A DNA stretch of 64,000 nucleotides from Mauremys mutica (Eukaryota > Chordata > Testudines > Geoemydidae). Location of the stretch: contig NC_059079.1 of NCBI RefSeq assembly GCF_020497125.1, positions 14,527,553 through 14,591,552 of the forward strand, given 5' to 3'. Both the position numbers and the translations under genes were made by a program. The first letter of the stretch is position 1, and each line of letters opens with the position of its first letter. Under the pieces are notes generated by a model. The model saw only the letters and a program-made list of their open reading frames with translations, was not told where the DNA came from and ran no database searches. Of this stretch, positions 34,328 to 45,790 are shown in pieces.

Positions 34328-37300
34328 GAAGAAGGGGTTTCTGGCAATTGCTCAAGGGAGTTGATAGAATTACCTGTTTCGTGGCACATTCCCACTTCTT
34401 TAGTCAGACTATTGTCTAGGATGTCACTCCACTGGCACTGATGTTCTTCTAGAACCCCTTCCCAATGCTTTTGGTCTTTGCCAGCTATTTACCCCATCCA
34501 AAGGGTTCTATTGCTTGGAACACCTCAACAGTGTCACACTACTCCATGCAGGAACTACAAGAGATCATGAATCAGGCTTCTGCATTCATTTTTTTCAACT
34601 GCAGGTGCATCTCCTCTTTAGGTCAACATCACAGGAAAAAGGGAGAGAGGTGGAAGCTTCATGTCAACAAGTCCTTCTGCCTAATTCAGTAGGAGTTGGC
34701 CATCTTTCACACATAGCCAAGAGCACAAGCACCACCCAAACCCCTGCCAAAAAAGAGAGCCTTATATACAAAATGGATATCTAGAGTCCATGCTTTCTAG
34801 GGCCCATGCCAAAGAACATTGGGCTCATAAGTCATAATTGGCTTGGAAGGTACCAATTCGTAGAAGCCCAGGAAGGTTCCACAGCCAGCACCTGCAGAGT
34901 TAGAATTACTGATGAATGGATCTCTTAGAGGTTAGGCCTGCACTAGTCCAGACTGAAATAGCTGTGTCATGTAAACAGCAGTTAATGTACTCTTAGGATG
35001 GCAGAACTAGTTTACCAATGCAGATCACCATGCCATCAAGATACTGACCTCCCATCAACTCACATTTGTTCCACACCTGCACAACCTTCTTATGTCCCTT
35101 TGGATACAGAAAGTTGCATATTGCTGCACCATTGAGCCTTATGTATTTCTCACATGGTTCCACTGGAGGACAGTGCAAGATGAGGATTTTTTTTTTAAAA
35201 AAGGAGTTTCCAATCAAAATACATTCATTTTTTATTTTTCCAGAGCTATTATGGCTAGAGGATTTCAATTATTTTGCTTATAATGATTTCTCATGTTCAT
35301 TCACTGCTGGAAGTAAAATCATCTAGTGGTGCTTCTGACTCTCTTTTCTCGATGGAACAGTCTGTGAAATCATTTATTTTAAATACAACCCCCAGATAGA
35401 AATTACCTGGATCATCCCTCCCCCAGTTACACAGGAGATCATATTGCTAAAGAGGAGAAGGATCAAGCAGCGTTATTTTTTCCTGTCATCTTAAGTGTTT
35501 TATTTCAGGGCATCAATTACAACAAAGAATCTTATTGGCAGCATTAAATTTTTTAACATGCCTGATGTTTATACTCCAGGAGGAAGATGGATAGTTGATG
35601 GGGAATTTATTAGAACTCTGATACTGGGAAAAGGGTGAAAACCAGCTGCTCCATTCTATTGTTTAAGCTTACGCTACCAAAAATGCTTTCAAAAAGATCA
35701 TTCATGGAAGCAGCAGGCACCCATTTCAAATCAGTGAATAATTGCTTTGTGCTGAGGCATTAATACAATTTTTATCTCCAGGAAGTAATGTTAAGATTCC
35801 ATTTTGTTTGGGGATTTTTGAAGCCACTGAAAGCATTCAGACGAGTTGGCAGAGCAGACAAGAATTGGGCGTTGTGATCTTATTAGGTTTCTAAGGTATT
35901 ACTTTACATTTTGGGAAGCTCTCTCAGTTCTGATAGATAATATTTTATTCAAAAGTTGGAGAAAGCTTTCTCATTGCAGATTACAATTCATGATTGGAAC
36001 ACTTTCATCGCTTGCTGTTACAGTTGTGTGTTTTTTATTCCCCTTTTTATTTACATTTTTGTTTAAGCATGTAAAGATTAAGTAATCAAGTTTTGCTTCT
36101 GGAATTTACCAGGCACTGAGTATATCCCCAACCTACATGCAGGCCACAGGATTAGAACACAACCCCTCTTTGCCCCAATGTACCAGTTTGGGACCATAGC
36201 ATCTGCACAAGTTGAGGATCGGTATCTACAGCCCATCTTCAATGGCCTCTGCAAAACCTGCACGGAATGCAGAGGTCCCTCATGCATATCCACTCTACTA
36301 GCCAACCCTCCACCTCCAAGGAGTAATGGGCTTCACTTGCGTGGAGGACCTTGTACGAGTCATTTTCATCAAATGTGAAATGCTTTGTTAGAAGCATTAG
36401 CAAAAATTATTCAAACCAAAAGGCATCAACTCTGCATATTTAGACTGAACATTCAGAATGCAGGAACAAAAAGGTGTCATGGGATAAAACCCAATTACAA
36501 TATATTGCATTGTGGTTTTTTTAAAACTGTCTAGTCAAACTAGTCAATTACCAGAAAGAGTTTAATATAGTTTCAGGCAGTACACCTGCCCCCAATTCCC
36601 CATGCTAATTTTTGTGATTTTACAAGCACATTTGCCTAATTTTTGAACAGTTTCCACTGCTGCTGTGGGAAAGTCACACAGACAACAGGAGATACTGACT
36701 GACTACCTATGAGAAACATGGAACAGACTAAACGGTTGTCAAATACACAAACTAAAAACAGATTTTTCCCCCTCCCTCCCTAACTGCTTTCAATGACAGT
36801 AACCTTAGATATTCCTTGTAACAATAAAAGGTAAAAAAACAAATTCAGGCAGATGTCTGACTTAAACTGATGGAAATCCTTAAAAGCCCCAGATAACATG
36901 AATGGTCTCTATCAGAAACATACAAATATCAGAAACACTTATGAACAGCATTTTATAAAAAGGACCTTTATAATGGGGCACTCATTTAGTAAGCTTTAAA
37001 AACCTACCATTGTCTTTCACTTCCACAAAATAATGATCTATGTGCCATAAAACAAACATCACTCACAAAGTCCCAGCTGTTCCAAAGCACCTACTAACAC
37101 TTCCCTTCTGTCAAAAGCATAATTCACTACACCTAGTTCTCTTACTTTTCAAAGCCTAAAAATAAATATTTTAAAGAAGAAGAAAATGGTACTAATTGAC
37201 AACAAAGGAAGTGGGGGAAAATATCCACTATAAAATAAACTGCTGGTGTGATAGAAGACTTATGGTGGAACGGAACGATATTTAACAAATGCTAAATTCA

Positions 37301-38105
37301 AAACTAAAGGTGTCGGATACCTTGCAGCACAAATTAAAATGGACTTTCAATACTAAGCACTTTGACTCAGCATGTTTTCACTTAAAAACAAACAAAGTTC
37401 TACGATATAAAATAAACAAGGGAGTTATCCTGGTAAAAGGTCCACACACCATTTGGGTCTTGCTGAATACTAGCAGCTGCTTTGAGGCAGGGTTTGTGGG
37501 GTTACTGAGCCTTCTGGTGCCAGCTGGTCTTATTAATAAATTGAATCCATATCTGATTTAGTCATTTGTCCACTGCTCTTCTGGTATATTGACCATCAAC
37601 ATCATCAGAACAAGCTATGGGTGAAGTTCCTGAATTGGATATTGCACATATTACAAATTTAATTTCAGGACGGTAGCATTTATTTGATTACAAACTTCAC
37701 TGGCTATTTTCTCGGAGGATCCTAATCCACGGCTATTCAACCTGACACACAGTTTCATAGCATCATGCTACATAGAGTAGTTTTAAACTGACAACTGGAG
37801 CAGTGTGGTGTAGGGAGCTTAGAAGATCAAAAGAATCAAGAATTATTGAAAGGTGTCAGGGTGGGCAGAGGGGGTGGTGGGATCTAGTGGAAGGAATCAG
37901 TCTAAGTCACTGTTTACCACAAAATCTACTCTTTTTTGGCAGGCTTTTACTGATAAATATCAGCTTAATCCTCAAACCGGAAGCTTCAATTATGGGATTA
38001 ACGTCAACCGATATACAGCATAATAGAAAGCAAAACTACTTTCCTTATGGAGGTGCTAAATCAGCCTCTCACTGCTGATTTTTCTGGCATCACAGAGACA
38101 GGCTA
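34328..38105. other. unassigned, mostly single-copy-looking sequence
   Basis: No gene or bounded repeat recognised over 3.8 kb. 35470-35850 is moderately AT-rich without transposon words. 36080-36380 has overlapping frames on both strands without recognised motifs. Nothing rules out an enhancer or an unannotated exon, but nothing supports one. Confidence 0.4.
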
Positions 38106-38469
38106 ACTACCCTGTGGGGGAGCAGAGGAAGGTTCCTCATTTCAAGTACATAAAAGGTTGTTACAAGGAGGAGGGAGAAAAATTGTTGTTCTATCCTCAG
38201 AGGTTAAGGAGAAGAAACAATGGGCTTAAATTGCAGCAAGGGCGGTTTAGGTTGGACATTAGGAAAAACTTCCTGTCAGGATGGTTAAGCACTGGAATAA
38301 ACTGCCTAGGGAGGTTGTGGAATCTCCATCATTGGAGATTTTAAAAAGCAGGTTAGACAAACACCTGTCAGGGATGGTCTACATAATATTTAGTCCTGCC
38401 ATGAGTGCAGGGAACTGGACTAGATGACCTCTCGAGGTCCCTTCCAGTCCTATAATCCTATGATTCTAT
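38106..38469 (+). repeat. CR1 LINE, last RT residues plus 3' end
   Basis: The frame 38114-38344 encodes the CR1 ORF2 C-terminus, with the diagnostic NNGLKLQQGRFRLDIRKNF. A frameshift or diverged end follows, then the 3' UTR 'gactagatgacctctcgaggtcccttcc' and the terminal ..atcctatgattctatg octamer-like repeat. 5'-truncated and inactive. Confidence 0.92.
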
Positions 38470-38645
38470 GCTGTATGTAAGGAGAGACTTTTGCAAACAG
38501 TAGAAATCACAGGATTAACATGCAGATTTTTTTTTAAACCTACAAATGAAATCCATGGCAAATCCATGTATGTTCATTGCATCTCACCCAGAGGGGTAGA
38601 CAAGGAGGAAACACAGAGAGAGAGAGACAGCGCGAGCGCGCATGC

Positions 38646-40253
38646 TGTGACAGATATGGCAATTTCCTGCACTCTCTTTGACAATCCTTACTGAATTAAG
38701 TTTAAGTATCTTTGTGGTCCATTGCACTAAATGCAAAGATTATTGTATTACTGTGAAGTGGGTCTGTATATAGCCTCTCTAACGAGAAGATGTGATGTGA
38801 GGCCTTGGTGACCAAAGGACTACCTTGAACAAAGTGCCAGACAAGAAGGGACTTTTGGCACAATACATGTGAGGTGGATTTCCTGGGAAATATCAATGAG
38901 GAGGTGAATGGAAATACACAGCCTTTCGAAGCGAGGAGTGGATCTTTGTCTGCTGATCGCCTGTTACACATAGTGTTGCCAACTTTCTGATCACAGAAAA
39001 TCAAACACCCTTGCCCACCCTCTGCCCTGAGGCCCTATCCCTTCTCCAAGGCCCTACTCACCATTCACTTCATCCTCCCTCCCTCCATTGCTCGCTCTCC
39101 CCCACCCTTGCTCATTTTCACCGGGCGGGGGCTGGGGTTGGGGTACTGGAGGAGGGGAGGTGTCCGGCTGGAGGTGCAGGCTCTGGGGTAGGGCCGGTGA
39201 TGAGACGATTGGGCTGCAGAAGGGGGCACCAGGCTGGGGGTTTGGGTGCAGGAGAGAGTGTGCGCCCCAGAAGGGAGTTTGGGTGCGTGAGGGGACTCAG
39301 GGCTGGGGTAGGGAGTTTGGATGCAGCCTCTGGGCGCTGCTTACTTCAGGCAGCTCCCGGGAAGTGGCTGGCATGTCCTTCCACCTTGGGGGCAGCCAGG
39401 TGGCTGTGTGTGCTGCCCCCACCAGCAGGCGCCACCCCCACAGCTCCCAGCCAATGGGAGCTTAGGAGCCAGCACTCGGGGCGGAGGCAGCACGCAGAGG
39501 TCCTGTGGCCATGTGAGCACCCGCAAGCTGGAGGAACATGCTGGCCACTTCCCGGGAGCTGCACCGTGGAACCAGGTAGGGAGCCTGCCAGCCCTGTTGT
39601 GCCGCCAACTGGACTTGTAATGGTCCAGTCAGTGATGCTGACCAGAGCCGCCGGGGCACTTTTTGACCCGGTGTTCCAGTCGAAAACCAGACACCTAACA
39701 ATCCTAGTTACAAGAGGCCAAGTTCAATGGTCCAAGCTGTATAAGAGAGATTGAACTATTCATAGTTGTTCTTGTTCTGAAACCGAGACAGTTATAAACT
39801 TTTAACCATGGGGAAAACCCAGTTGTGGTTTCTGAAGAACCAACTCCCAGCAGAGTCCCAGGTTGGGGCAGGGATGACCTCTGGTAAGCTTTTTGCATGA
39901 GTGTAGGTTCTTTTATTGTTTTAAACATGTCTTCTCTGAAATGCTTTTACCTTAAGAACAAATGTGCTGGTTTATAAAGAGTTGTGTGGTAACATAACTT
40001 TGGGAAATTACCCCTTTCTTAACCTCTGAAGAGAAAGCAAAAGCACAGACGCTGGGCTGTAAGGCAGTCTGGCTTGCTGGGGATCTCACAGTGCAGGCAG
40101 GGAAACTGCAGCCTGGAAACCCTCCAGTCAGGAGAAAGACACCCCAAGATCTCTGCCTAAGTGAGGCAATGGCTGAGGAGCTGGGACCTAGAGTGGATGT
40201 TCTCAAGGGACCATGGAGAGGGAATAGAAGTGCAGTTGCCTTAAACTGCAACA
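38646..40253 (+). mobile_element. LTR (about 860 bp) split by a hAT insertion
   Basis: Begins TGTGACAG and ends ..CTGCAACA. Flanks catgc (38641-38645) and tatgc (40254-40258) match at 4 of 5 bases as the target duplication. The promoter part has gtatatagcc near 38766. The expected poly(A) signal near 39958 is decayed (aacaaa). Removing 38971-39714 gives a continuous sequence. No internal retroviral genes adjoin it, so it is a solo LTR. The frame 39952-40254 on minus is inside it. Confidence 0.72.
38971..39706 (+). mobile_element. non-autonomous hAT element, 736 bp, nested in the LTR
   Basis: The left end TAGTGTTGCCAACTTTC pairs with a right end whose reverse complement is TAGGATTGTTAGG. The better-kept sister at 62768-63583 shows the TIR as T(G/A)GGGTTGCCA. 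The flanks gttacaca (38963-38970) and gttacaag (39707-39714) match at 6 of 8 positions. It holds G-rich repeats (39121-39310) and 'cagctcccagccaatgggagc'. The 247-aa plus-strand frame 39011-39754 is GC-rich read-through of this element, not a gene. Confidence 0.83.
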
Positions 40254-40258
40254 TATGC

Positions 40259-41336
40259 TCCTTTTTCTTTCTTACAAAGAAAGATTCTCCTTATGGTTCA
40301 ATATTTCAAAGATACAATGACATGCTAACTCAGTAAAGTGGTATAGAGAAGCCGCAACAACACCCCAGAGCAACTCTCTCTACTGGAGTGATTTTTCCTC
40401 TCCAGGGAAATGAATTCACCCTCTGGCAGAAAATTGAGATGTGAACCAGAGAAATTGAAAAATCTAATGCCTAGGGCACTAATCAAGTCCTGCAGAGGAA
40501 AAGGAACCCTTTAAACAAGTAAGTAGTGCTCTTAACTCTTTCTTCTCAACTTTTTTAAAAAGAAAGTCTTGCACTTTTCAACCACTCAGATGAATGAGAC
40601 TTGGAGCTACTGTAGATGGTGTTGTGTAGGAGGGAATTCATTTTCTGGCAATCAAACGCCACCTGCTTTTGGGAGCATAGCTTAGGTCAGCAAAGATTAT
40701 GCCCCTTGATATACTGACAAGGATTTTACATTCTCTGAGAGACTGTCGCAACCCATCCCTCCTGCTTTTATAAAACATCTCAAAGGCTTTATTATTTTAA
40801 AAATTCAACGGGGTTTTTAATAGGACCATATTTATCACCTTCAGGTTAGAATAGGGGTGGTTTTCAATATCTTCTTGCTCTACTTTGAAAAGTATCTGTA
40901 TGTCAGTCAGATAGCACCCTAAATGCCTTGTCTAGAGGTAGGGAGTGTGCTACATAAAAATCAATATTATACCATCTCCAGAGACAAGGGTCAAAAACTT
41001 ACCACACAAATGGAAGCCTAAAGAACACAACTGAGACCCTGTATCAGAAGAGAGACATTAGGAGCACAGCAAGGGGATCTGCATGTCACAATGTGGCAAA
41101 GTTGTGCGGGGCAATCTACACACCACAGTTGAGAGTTTTGAAGCTCACTATGGCATGTGAGCCTCACAACTCCCATTGAAATTACTGGGAGTTGTGTGGC
41201 TCAATCTCTTAGATTGAGATTTTCAGAGCTGCCTATCTGTGGGCACCATGCCTAGTTCTGGAATCTATAAAACTCAGTTTCCCACTTCAAAGAGCAGGCA
41301 AATGCAGCTCCACAACTAAAAAATAAAACAAGAAAG
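40259..41336. other. unassigned non-coding stretch
   Basis: No gene recognised. 41150-41225 carries a small 'ctcacaactcccattgaaattactgggagttgtg' palindrome-like repeat. Confidence 0.35.
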
Positions 41337-41348
41337 ATACTACAGAAA

Positions 41349-41594
41349 AAAAGAACAGGAGTACTTGTGGCACCTTAGCGACTAACACATTTATTTCAGC
41401 ATAAGCTTTCACGGGCTACAGCTCACTTCTTCGGATGCATAGAATGAGACACGCAGACAGAAGATATTTATGCAACCGAAGAAGTGGGCTGTAGCCCACG
41501 AAAGCTTATGCTGAAATAAATTTGTTAGTCTCTAAGGTGCCACAAGTTCTCCTGTTCTTTTTGTGGATACAGAGTAACACGGCTGCTACTCTGA
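41349..41594 (+). mobile_element. fold-back short retro-insertion, 246 bp
   Basis: Flanked by a 12-bp duplication ATACTACAGAAA (41337-41348 and 41595-41606). The left arm 41349-41434 is the inverted copy of 41476-41562 with a few mismatches, around a 41-bp loop. The unique tail (gtggatacagagtaacacggctgc) follows only the right arm. It has the same structure as 21459-21646 but is a different subfamily (ttgttagtctctaagg vs gttagtctataagg). This pattern matches a 5' inversion during target-primed reverse transcription. Confidence 0.8.
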
Positions 41595-41606
41595 ATACTA
41601 CAGAAA

Positions 41607-43425
41607 GTCAACCACTGCAAACCCTACTCAGCACTTTCCTTACTGTATATCTTTATAATAATGTATTGTAAGAAATGCCAGCTTGCATTTTGGATGCACT
41701 ATTTTGCCTTCAAACTCACAAACCCCTCTTGCTGAAGTGAATTTCAGTCACGTGCATATGTGAGGCCAGAACATGACCTTTAATGTGCTGAATATACAGA
41801 CATTTTCCGAGACTTAATGAACTTGCACAACCTATGGAAACTGAATTAAAAAACTTAATGACTTTACCATCCTACAGAATTATTTGGGGAAAATGGCTAA
41901 ACTTTGTTAGTTCTGTTATTTTTACGCAAAAATAATGTCAGAGTGGAAAACAACGTGTTGAAGAGGAGTTTTTCACAAATTTGTGTACCTTGTAGAAAAG
42001 GCCTGATCATTCTCTTCCTGCTCCAATATATTTATTAATTATATGTGCAGTACATTTCATGAACACCACACAAATACCTGGGGAATGTTATTTTACTATC
42101 TAGATATTTCAAACGTGAGACTGAAAAAGGAACAAACTAAAATGGGATTGTGACCCTTTATAGAATATGTGTAAAGTAGAGTAGGCAAAAACACTAGCTA
42201 CACTGAAAATGTTAAAACTCCCATCGGCAACAATGGGGCTACGATTTCACCCAGTAACTTTAGGTTTTGAAGGACAATCTATTAACTGGAAGTGTGATGA
42301 ACCAAGTACTGAATTTTACAAGTCTGGAGGGGCAGGGAAGAGGTTATTGGTAAGTTTTAAAGTTTGGGAGGTGTCTAGATCTGAAGAAATTCCCAGGCAA
42401 GTAGTCTGTTATTCCAAGAACATCACCAAAGCATAAAAATTTAAGATCAGCATTTGAACCCAGATCTGATTTGGGAGTCTCTAGATAGAGAGAAATAGAA
42501 CCCCAAATCCTAATTCTCCAAATGTAGGGTGTCATGCAGTGTTTTGAAACCCACGGATCCAAATTTAATGACCTGCACACATGCCCATTTTTTAAGTGAA
42601 ACAACTGAAAAATACTGGGCCAAATTATCCCCTCACATAGTCTGTGGTAAATAAAAGTTAAGTCCACTGAAGTCAATGGAGGGATGTAATATTTGTGTAA
42701 GATGGAGAAGAATTAGACCCATAGTGTTTTTATCCCATATTTCCAACCCTGTCCTGCCTTCACAGACCAAAATGTTTGAGAAATGGTCCCATTTGAATGG
42801 CAGGCTTCTAGGTGTAATGGAGAATTATTTTATCACCTTTTCTGAATAATATGAAATGAAATCTTCATTATAATTTTCTTTCAAGCTGCACTGTTAAAAA
42901 TTTTGTCAGCTGCTTTGAAATGATCTTTGCTTTTCTGGCCTGGCTTCTGGCAATCTAAGTGGCTGTCATCACTGTAGGAGCAAGCCGGCTTGATAAGATT
43001 ATAATTTTGTTTACATTGTGCTATATGATGCCATGCTGAGAACAGTGCAAGGAAAATGGCACTTGACAGCATGCAATGCATGTGTTCACTAAAATGTGAG
43101 ATTTCTTTCTTCTTTTCTCTTTTTCTCTTCCTTGGAACAGCTTGGTTTTGGCTGTTATTCTTAATGGCAAAGAACAACGTGGGTTAACACCATTTCTTTG
43201 CTTGAACTTGTTGCAATAAAACCTGTAATGGTCTTTTCTGACACCAAATCAGATATATGCAGCATTCAGAAAACAGCTATTTATTGAAGCTAGAATACAA
43301 TACTAAGGCTGCAAGTCGTCTCCCGCAAACAAAGTATCAGAAGTATATTTGGCTAGGGTGCACTTCTGAACTGAAGAGAGCGAGGCAACAGGATCCTGCG
43401 CTAGGAACTGCAGAGTTTTAAACTT
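41607..43425. other. unassigned, partly single-copy-looking
   Basis: No gene recognised. 42595-42715 contains the old 'gtccactgaagtcaatggaggg' repeat phrase. 42840-43180 has no repeat words that I know and could be a conserved non-coding element, but this rests on impression alone. Confidence 0.35.
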
Positions 43426-43600
43426 CCCAGCTCTGATTTGCTTTAGGCAGGTTACGTAGCCTGTCTGTGTTTCAGTTTCCTCTGCTGTACAATGGGGATA
43501 ACACTGCCTGGGAGTGTTAGGTTGTCAAGAGACTGTTAGCATTTGTACATCACTATGTAAATGCTCAATATTTTTGCAGTGGTCACCATTACTTTTGGGG
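43425..43600 (+). repeat. MIR-type CORE-SINE
   Basis: Sense-orientation MIR words in order: 'ggcaggttacgtagcctgtctgtgtttcagtttcc', 'tgtacaatggggataa', 'gggagtgttaggttgtcaag' and 'catcactatgtaaatgctca'. Divergent, hence old. Confidence 0.75.
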
Positions 43601-44260
43601 ATGGTTATGATGTGGTGGTTCAGACTATGTTATCAAGCTTACAGCTGCAGAGGACTCTCCACTCCACAAAGACAAGGCTCCAGCAAAGAGTGGTGTGGAG
43701 TATAAGTTGCTTCTGAGGAATCAAGGGGTCTCTTGCCTTGAGCCTAGTCCTGGGGAAGGCACATCTGAGGTTTCCTGTTTAGTCAAGAGGAGGGGGAACC
43801 TGTGTTTCCCTCTAGCTCCCTGCAGAAAGGTACACATATCAATTGTGCCTCCTTCCGTCCTTCCCAGCTGGCACAGCAGAGATGACAAGTATCTGTGCAA
43901 GGGGTAAAGTTGCACACTGAACTTAGGACTTTGCAGTGGAATAGAGTGGATAGTGTTGCGGGGTGTGTCAAAACTACAGACAAGATTATGAATCCTTGTG
44001 AGTTGGGGTGAGGGAGGAGCAGAGGGCTGTTTTCACATTGCATAGAATGTTCCTTCTGGTAAATTAACAAGAAGGGTCTGAATGGAGTTACCCCAAGTCC
44101 TCTTCAGGTTAGAATGGGCACCCCACTCCCAGGGTTCTGTTGAGATACAGATAATCCCCCGGCCAAGATTTAGCCTCAGCAATAATGCAAGTACTAGATA
44201 ACGCTATAAAAACAGACATAAGAGGAAAGATTACAAGTCAATTCTGTACTGTAGGAAAAG
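43601..44260. other. unassigned non-coding stretch
   Basis: No gene or bounded repeat recognised. The frames 43695-43907 on plus and 43783-44070 on minus lack recognisable motifs. Confidence 0.35.
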
Positions 44261-44875
44261 GGTTTTGTCCCTTTAAAAAGTAAGTCCCCTAGTGGTGCTC
44301 ACATGTTTTAGGTTTTAAAAGACACTAGATGCCAGTCAGAGCAGCAGTACACAGCTAGGCCAGGCACATGTGTGTATTTCTTCATATTACAGTGTGTAAG
44401 CCAGCGTCTGCATGAACTTTCCCCTGACATCTAGTGATGACTTAGGGTGGAAGAGGAGCAGACCAAATTTGCATAGACACACCTACTTTCCCTAGGTATT
44501 CAGCAGACAGCTGCTGCTTTGCCAAAGTGATCAATTTTGGCTGGTTTGGGGTTACAATTTGCTTTAGTATTGAATGCAGGGTAATAAAACGTTTTTATCC
44601 TTATTGCACGGGTAAAGGGCAGAAGAACTGTATTTAGCAAGCCCTGATCAAAAGGGTAGGGATGGGGAGTGGCGTGTTAAAGGGACATTCACCAGACTTT
44701 CAACTGCAGGGTGGGAAACTGAGTGAGGCAAATGCCACTGCCCAACATACTGTGGTGTGGGTGTTTGCTAATGGTTTCATGCTTTCAAATCGTGGTTGTG
44801 GTGTTTTCCCAAATTAATGCTGCTTTCCCTTTTCCTTTTAATAAAAAGTTCTCTTTTGTTATACACAGACTCTGG

Positions 44876-45131
44876 GCTTACCTACACATACAGCAGTGCA
44901 GCTGTGCCACTGTAGCACTTAGTGAAGACACTACCTACGGTGATGGGAGAGTTTCCCCCATCAACTTAGGTACTCCTCCTGTCGACATAGCTACTGTCGC
45001 TGCGGGAGGTGAAGCCATCCCATTGTCAACACCAGAAGTTCGGTAGATATACCCGTCACTCAAGGATGAGGATTTTTCACACCCCTGAGCAACGCAGTTA
45101 TACCAATATAAGTCTGTAGCGTAGACCAAGC
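44876..45131. mobile_element. Harbinger-like MITE, about 256 bp
   Basis: Termini gggcttacctacac and gtagaccaagcc are inverted repeats of the TIR seen at 33819. Internal 'gtcgacatagctactgtcgctgcgggagg' and 'cacacccctgagcaacgcagttatacc' match the copies at 33819 and 46958. The 3-bp target duplication is not clean. Confidence 0.75.
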
Positions 45132-45168
45132 CTCAGTGCTTGCGAGTGCAGAAATATTGCCTCTTTGG

Positions 45169-45424
45169 CAGGGTCGGCTCCAGACACGAGCACCTGCTTG
45201 GAGCGGCACCTTGGGACGGGGCGGCGCTTGGGGTTTGTTTTTGGTTCGGTCGGGCAGCGCTGGGGGGGGCGTGGGCACCGGGACTTGGGTGGCGTGGCGC
45301 TCGGGGGACGACGACGCGGGCGTTGGGACTTGGGCGGCGCGGCGTGACGCTTAGGGGGTGGGGCAGGGCAACGCGGCCTTTTTTTTGTTTGCTTGGGGTG
45401 GCAAAAATGTTAGAGCCGGCCTTG
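45169..45424. mobile_element. non-autonomous hAT element, 256 bp
   Basis: Ends CAGGGTCGGCTCC and AGAGCCGGCCTTG, flanked by the 8-bp duplication CTCTTTGG (45161-45168 and 45425-45432). Same family as 28223-28444. Very CpG- and G-rich. The 229-aa frame at 45140-45829 runs through this element and the next one and has no host-gene character. Confidence 0.92.
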
Positions 45425-45432
45425 CTCTTTGG

Positions 45433-45687
45433 GTATATCTACACTGCAAAAAAAAAAAACAACAACCTGCAGCTGGCCCATGCCCACCAACTTCAGGCTG
45501 TGGGGCTGTTTCGTTGCTGTGTAGACTTACTTCCAGAATCGGGCTGGAGCCTAAGTTCTGGAACCCTCCCCAGCCTCCAGTCCAAGCCCAGAAGCCTACA
45601 CAGCTATGAAACTGCCCTGCAACCCAAGCCTGAGCTGGCTGGCATGGGCCAGCCACTGGTATTTCTTTGCTGTGTAGACAAACCCGA
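45433..45687. mobile_element. TIR MITE of the 'gtctacactgc' group, about 255 bp
   Basis: The left end ggtatatctacactgc, which overlaps the hAT target duplication, mirrors the right end gctgtgtagacaaaccc. An A run (about 45448-45459) and inner subterminal repeats 'gttgctgtgtagac' and 'cctacacagctatgaaac' are present. Non-coding. Confidence 0.65.
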
Positions 45688-45790
45688 AGAGGTGGCCAGG
45701 AGTTGTGTTTATTTTTCCCAGATCACTGGGTGGGGACTCGAGCCAGTTGTGTTTTGTATGGTTAAGAGGAGCGGGCTTACAAATGTAAAG

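Larger units (their letters stand above)
44260..45790 (+). mobile_element. probable LTR split by three DNA elements
   Basis: Host pieces at 44260-44875, 45132-45168 and 45688-45790 read as one sequence once the three insertions are removed. In particular ..attgcctctt joins gaagaggtggccagg and leads on to tcactgggtggggactcgagcc. A poly(A) signal AATAAA at 44840-44845 fits an LTR read on plus. I could not fix the TG...CA ends or a target duplication, so limits and family are tentative. Confidence 0.42.

Noticed and set aside
36080..36380. Overlapping frames that could be an exon
   Set aside because: Both strands are open over the same bases, with no recognised protein family and no convincing splice site pair.
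39011..39754. 247-aa open frame on plus
   Set aside because: It lies almost wholly in the GC-rich hAT element 38971-39706, other frames on both strands are open too, and it has no recognisable domain.
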